From contig NZ_CP093342.1 in NCBI RefSeq assembly GCF_022637555.1, positions 1,860,001-1,924,000 on the forward strand: a stretch of 64,000 bases of DNA, read 5' to 3'. Positions within the stretch are counted from its first letter, which is position 1; the number at the start of each line of letters is the position of its first letter. The position numbers and the translations under genes were made by a program. The notes under the pieces were generated by a model. The model did not search any database and had not been told where the DNA came from. It was given only the letters and a program-made list of their open reading frames with translations. This stretch comes from Microbacterium sp. H1-D42 (lineage in GTDB: Bacteria; Actinomycetota; Actinomycetes; Actinomycetales; Microbacteriaceae). This document shows, piece after piece, positions 61,045 through 64,000 of this stretch.

Positions 61045-61989
61045 CTAGAACAGCAGCGAGGCCAGGCGGGTCCGCGCGGATGCCACGCGCGGGTCCGCTG
61101 ACCCGACGAGGTCGAACAGCTCCACCAGACGCTCGCGCACGCGCGCACGCTGGTCGTCGTCGGATGCTGCGAACAGATCGAGCAGGCGCCCGAACGCGTC
61201 ATCGATGTGACCACCGGCGACGTCGAGGTCGGCGACCTGGAACTGCACGTCGACGTCCTGCGGGGCAGCTGCTGCCGCGGCACGCACCTGCTGCAGATCA
61301 AGGCCCTGCACGCGGTCGAGCAGTCGCACCTGACCGAGCCCGGCCTTGGCATCCTCATCGCGGGGGTTCTCCGCCAGCGCCTTCTCGTAGGCGACGACCG
61401 CGCGTGCGTAGTCGCCGGCCTCGATGGCGTCGAAAGCCTCCGCGTGCAGCGGCGGCAGCGGTGGCTCCTGCGGCTCTTCAGCCGCGTCAGCAGCATCCGA
61501 CGCGTCGCCTGTCGGCACGCTGCCGGTGACGCCGTTCTGCGCGGCCACCTCGAGCAGCTTCGCGAAGACCTCGCGGACCTGCTCTTCGGGCACGGCTCCG
61601 GTGAACATCGGCACCGGCTGGCCGCCGATGAGCGCGACGACCATCGGAATCGACTGGGCGCGGAATGCCTGGGCGATCTGCGGATTGGCGTCCACATCGA
61701 CCTTCGCGAGGACGACGCGACCGTTCTGCTCCCGCGTCACCTTCTCGATGATCGGGCTCAGCTGCTTGCACGGGCCGCACCATTCGGCCCACAGATCGAC
61801 GACCACCGGCACACTGCGGGACAGTTCGAGGATCTCGCCGAACGAGGCGTCGGTCACGTCGACGACGACGCCGCCATTCGCCGAAGCGGTCACTGCCGCG
61901 GCAGGGTCGGATGCCGGCGCCTGGGCCCGCCCGCGCAGAGAGGAGAGGTCGACGGCACCGCGAAGCGCCGCGGCAGAGATCTCGGTCAC
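61045..61989 (-). CDS. thioredoxin-domain protein with C-terminal TPR (CnoX/YbbN-like)
   Basis: This 314-residue protein has an N-terminal extension (about 1-50) before a thioredoxin fold containing VVVDLWAEWCGPCKQL near 63-78, with an intact CxxC. The C-terminal half (about 175-310) is helical and fits tetratricopeptide repeats (AFDAIEAGDYARAVVAYEKA). The layout is that of CnoX/YbbN co-chaperones, which in proteobacteria protect oxidised proteins. Whether this protein acts as a holdase or a reductase is not clear. Its start overlaps the next gene's stop by 4 bases, and it ends 9 bases from the convergent glgB stop. Confidence 0.88.
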   Translation of the reverse strand: MTEISAAALRGAVDLSSLRGRAQAPASDPAAAVTASANGGVVVDVTDASFGEILELSRSVPVVVDLWAEWCGPCKQLSPIIEKVTREQNGRVVLAKVDVDANPQIAQAFRAQSIPMVVALIGGQPVPMFTGAVPEEQVREVFAKLLEVAAQNGVTGSVPTGDASDAADAAEEPQEPPLPPLHAEAFDAIEAGDYARAVVAYEKALAENPRDEDAKAGLGQVRLLDRVQGLDLQQVRAAAAAAPQDVDVQFQVADLDVAGGHIDDAFGRLLDLFAASDDDQRARVRERLVELFDLVGSADPRVASARTRLASLLF

Positions 61990-63839
61990 TTGATCACCTT
62001 CACGCTGAGGAGGTCCTGGTCATAGGCGAGCAGACGGATCTGCTCATTCGAGCCCTGCGCCGGCACGGCGAAGAACAGCTGAATCGAGTATGTCGTCTGG
62101 AAGCCCTTGGCGGACTCCTTCACACCGGTGAGCGCCTGTGCCTCTTGATTGTCGCCGAGGCGGATCATCGCATCGCCACTGGTCGGAGTCACCGTCTCGG
62201 TGTCCAGCACGCTGACGGCCACCACGGCACCGCTGTCGAGCGTCGCCATCGACAGTGGGTCATCTGCGGAGGCGACCATGTCGAACGCCGTCTTCGAGGT
62301 CTTCGCAGCCCCCTTGTCGGCAAGCCCCTTGGTGACGGCAGCACGGCTCTCTCGCACGGTCTCGGCCAGCTTCTGCGCCATGTCGTCGAAACGGCCGGCG
62401 TACTCGCTCTTGTCGCCGGCGTCGACGTAGTCGGCGAACGCCGCGGCAAGCTCGGCAGGCGGCAGCGAAAGGAACGGCGAGTCGGCAGGCACTCGAGTGG
62501 TGCCGAGCCAGGCCGGGGCCACATCAGGGAACTCCGAGGATGCCGGCATATCCGCCATCTCAGCGATCTTGTAGTCCGCCCACGGGTCGGCCTGCGTCAT
62601 CGTCAGCAGCACGGGAGGGACGGTGTCGTCCTTCTCAGACACGGTGAGGACCAGCACGGTGCGCGGCCAGCTGTCCGTCGCCTCCGGCAGCAGGATCTTC
62701 ACCTTGTCGCGGGGGGCGGTCAGCGCGCCCTCGCGCTCGGCGATCTTGCTGCGCAGCGTGTACTCGGTGGTCCTGCCGGCAAGGGCTGCACCGGTCAGGC
62801 GCGTCGCGGCAAGGTCGATGTCGAGGTCGGTGTCGGCCTGTGCGACCGTCTCGGCGATCTCGGAGACGATGCGCTGTCCCTGCTTCTCGCTCACCACCGG
62901 CGGCTTCTGATCCTCGGGCGTGACCACCGTCGGAGTGGGGGTCGGCGTGGGCGTTGCAGCGTCGAACTGCGGCCAGGACTCGGCAGAGCATCCGGTGGCG
63001 AGCACAGCCGTCAGCGCAAGGGCAGGCAGCCCGATCGCCAGGCGGCGACCGGTTCCGGCGCGGCGCTGTGCGCGCCCTGGTGCTTTGTCGTCGCCGGAGC
63101 TGGAGCCCGTGCCTCCGGCTGGACGCTCGCCGGCACTGACGCCGTCTGCGAGCGCCTCCGCTTCAGGAAGGCTGATCGGCTGGGTCTCCGGCAGCGGGCC
63201 TGCGCCCTTGCGCAGCGGCCCACGACCGCGTCTCTGGTGGCGGATCGCCAAGAAGTACAGCACGAGGCCGACGAGCAGCAGCAGGGCACCTGCCGCCATC
63301 AGGGGGCCGGCCAGGGGCGTGCGGGTGTCGAGCGGCCAGGTGAGCAGGATGTCGTCAGGCGCCGGCTCGACGCCGTCGCGCGCGATGAGCACACTGTGTC
63401 CCTCGGTGAGCTGCATCTCGGCGACGAGCGAGTCCTTGTCGCTGAACGAGTCCAGCCACAGGTCGGATCCGGCGGGGTTGCGCCCAGCGGTCTCGCCGCC
63501 GTCAGCAGGTTCCTGCTCGGCAGCGACCGGAGTGGACTTCGGGTCGCCGGCCTTGGTGAGCGTGACATGGGTGTAGGCGGCGTCGGAGAGCCACGATTCC
63601 ATGTCGGAGGTGCGACCGTACGCGACGAAGATGTCGCCGCTGCCTCGCACGAGCAGCGTCTGCAGCCCGTCGTGTGCGTCGAGCACTGCGGCGTCGACGA
63701 GCACGAACGGCGCGGGGTCGTCGACGCTCAGCTCCATCCGCTGCTCAGATGGGCCCATGAAGATGGTGCGCTGGGCGATCCCGGCTCCGATGAGAACCGT
63801 GGCCAGCACGAAGGCCACGACGGCCCATACGAAACGCAC
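61986..63839 (-). CDS. membrane protein with an internal lipobox-like segment, function unknown
   Basis: I do not recognise this 617-residue protein as a known family. A first membrane helix (about residues 4-22) is followed by an extracytoplasmic region (about 30-175) and a second helix (about 176-198). A charged, proline-rich cytoplasmic stretch (about 200-262) follows, then a third hydrophobic segment ALALTAVLATGC (about 267-284). After that comes a threonine-proline repeat (TPTPTPTP) and a large, mostly soluble extracytoplasmic C-terminal domain. No ribosome-binding site or start codon was found inside that could split it into two genes. It overlaps the thioredoxin-like gene by 4 bases. 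Confidence 0.75.
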   Translation of the reverse strand: MRFVWAVVAFVLATVLIGAGIAQRTIFMGPSEQRMELSVDDPAPFVLVDAAVLDAHDGLQTLLVRGSGDIFVAYGRTSDMESWLSDAAYTHVTLTKAGDPKSTPVAAEQEPADGGETAGRNPAGSDLWLDSFSDKDSLVAEMQLTEGHSVLIARDGVEPAPDDILLTWPLDTRTPLAGPLMAAGALLLLVGLVLYFLAIRHQRRGRGPLRKGAGPLPETQPISLPEAEALADGVSAGERPAGGTGSSSGDDKAPGRAQRRAGTGRRLAIGLPALALTAVLATGCSAESWPQFDAATPTPTPTPTVVTPEDQKPPVVSEKQGQRIVSEIAETVAQADTDLDIDLAATRLTGAALAGRTTEYTLRSKIAEREGALTAPRDKVKILLPEATDSWPRTVLVLTVSEKDDTVPPVLLTMTQADPWADYKIAEMADMPASSEFPDVAPAWLGTTRVPADSPFLSLPPAELAAAFADYVDAGDKSEYAGRFDDMAQKLAETVRESRAAVTKGLADKGAAKTSKTAFDMVASADDPLSMATLDSGAVVAVSVLDTETVTPTSGDAMIRLGDNQEAQALTGVKESAKGFQTTYSIQLFFAVPAQGSNEQIRLLAYDQDLLSVKVIK

Positions 63840-64000
63840 GAATCAGCTCCTTACGTGACCCCGGGCATTCGCCGATGGTCTCCGTTCGACATTCGAGACT
63901 AGCGAAATCACCTGTGCGTTGCCCACGAGCGACGTGCACACGGCCTATGCGGCAGGTCGCGTAACCCTGGGAACGTGAGCCATTATGCTTTCCGCAGGGC

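Noticed and set aside
61911..63902. A 663-codon open frame opposite the large membrane-protein gene
   Set aside because: The minus-strand frame has membrane helices, a Thr-Pro linker and a 4-base coupling to the thioredoxin-like gene; the plus-strand frame has none of these and is arginine/histidine-rich.
63840..64000. A possible promoter (TATGCT near 63984) or gene start at the end of the window
   Set aside because: No matching -35 box could be placed and the downstream sequence is cut off, so it cannot be supported.

Overview
This is ordinary high-GC actinobacterial chromosome, most likely from the Micrococcales, family Microbacteriaceae (Microbacterium-like). The evidence is the GC-rich codon bias, an RbpA-type RNA polymerase-binding protein, the tandem WYL regulators PafB and PafC upstream of tatA-tatC and a HelY-type helicase, the GlgE pathway, and frequent GTG starts with 4-bp gene overlaps. 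I see no insertion sequences, prophage, CRISPR array, rRNA operon or replication origin. Genes are packed tightly and no gene-free stretch exceeds about 220 bases. Bases 1-219 and 63840-64000 hold no gene that I can support.

Layout. 220-4443: a membrane protein (HdeD family), an SDR oxidoreductase, an nfeD-SPFH-glycerophosphodiesterase operon and rbpA. 4445-14196 (minus strand): one apparent nine-gene operon, HAD hydrolase-trmI-FKBP lipoprotein-pafB-pafC-tatA-tatC-helY-lnt. The Pup-proteasome genes that sit between trmI and pafB in mycobacteria are absent here. 14274-23820: a PAC2 protein, uppP, an M20 peptidase, tRNA-Leu(GAG), a ferritin-like/VIT fusion, an SF2 helicase, an SGNH hydrolase, a SpoU methyltransferase, a sirtuin and a histidine phosphatase.

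23870-34747 is a branched-chain amino acid (leucine) catabolic island. It holds a CitE-type lyase, a MaoC hydratase, an acyl-CoA dehydrogenase, a biotin-dependent carboxylase (alpha and beta subunits), a divergent TetR regulator with two matching 18-bp operators, a branched-chain 2-oxoacid dehydrogenase (E2, E1beta, E1alpha) and a divergent Lrp regulator. It parallels the bkd-citE-maoC-fadE19-accA1-accD1 locus of Mycobacterium tuberculosis, where CitE and MaoC replace the usual HMG-CoA lyase and methylglutaconyl-CoA hydratase.

34719-44171: an alpha/beta hydrolase, tRNA-Arg(TCT), orn, tRNA-His(GTG), a GNAT-metallopeptidase fusion coupled to clpS and a DUF2017 gene, a P-loop kinase-like gene, a small GerW-like membrane protein, dinB and gatCAB. 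44255-54539: an acyl-CoA ligase, a DEAD-box RNA helicase, acylphosphatase, ligA, a phosphotransferase gene interrupted by an in-frame TGA, and mnmA with its sulfur-donor desulfurase. 54638-61035: glycogen and alpha-glucan metabolism (glgX, glgE, glgB). 61045-63839: a thioredoxin/TPR protein and a large membrane protein of unknown function.

Nothing here is a clearly new defence or mobile system. The observations most worth checking are the GNAT-zincin fusion beside ClpS, the twin TetR operators, the in-frame stop in the phosphotransferase gene and the missing proteasome block.
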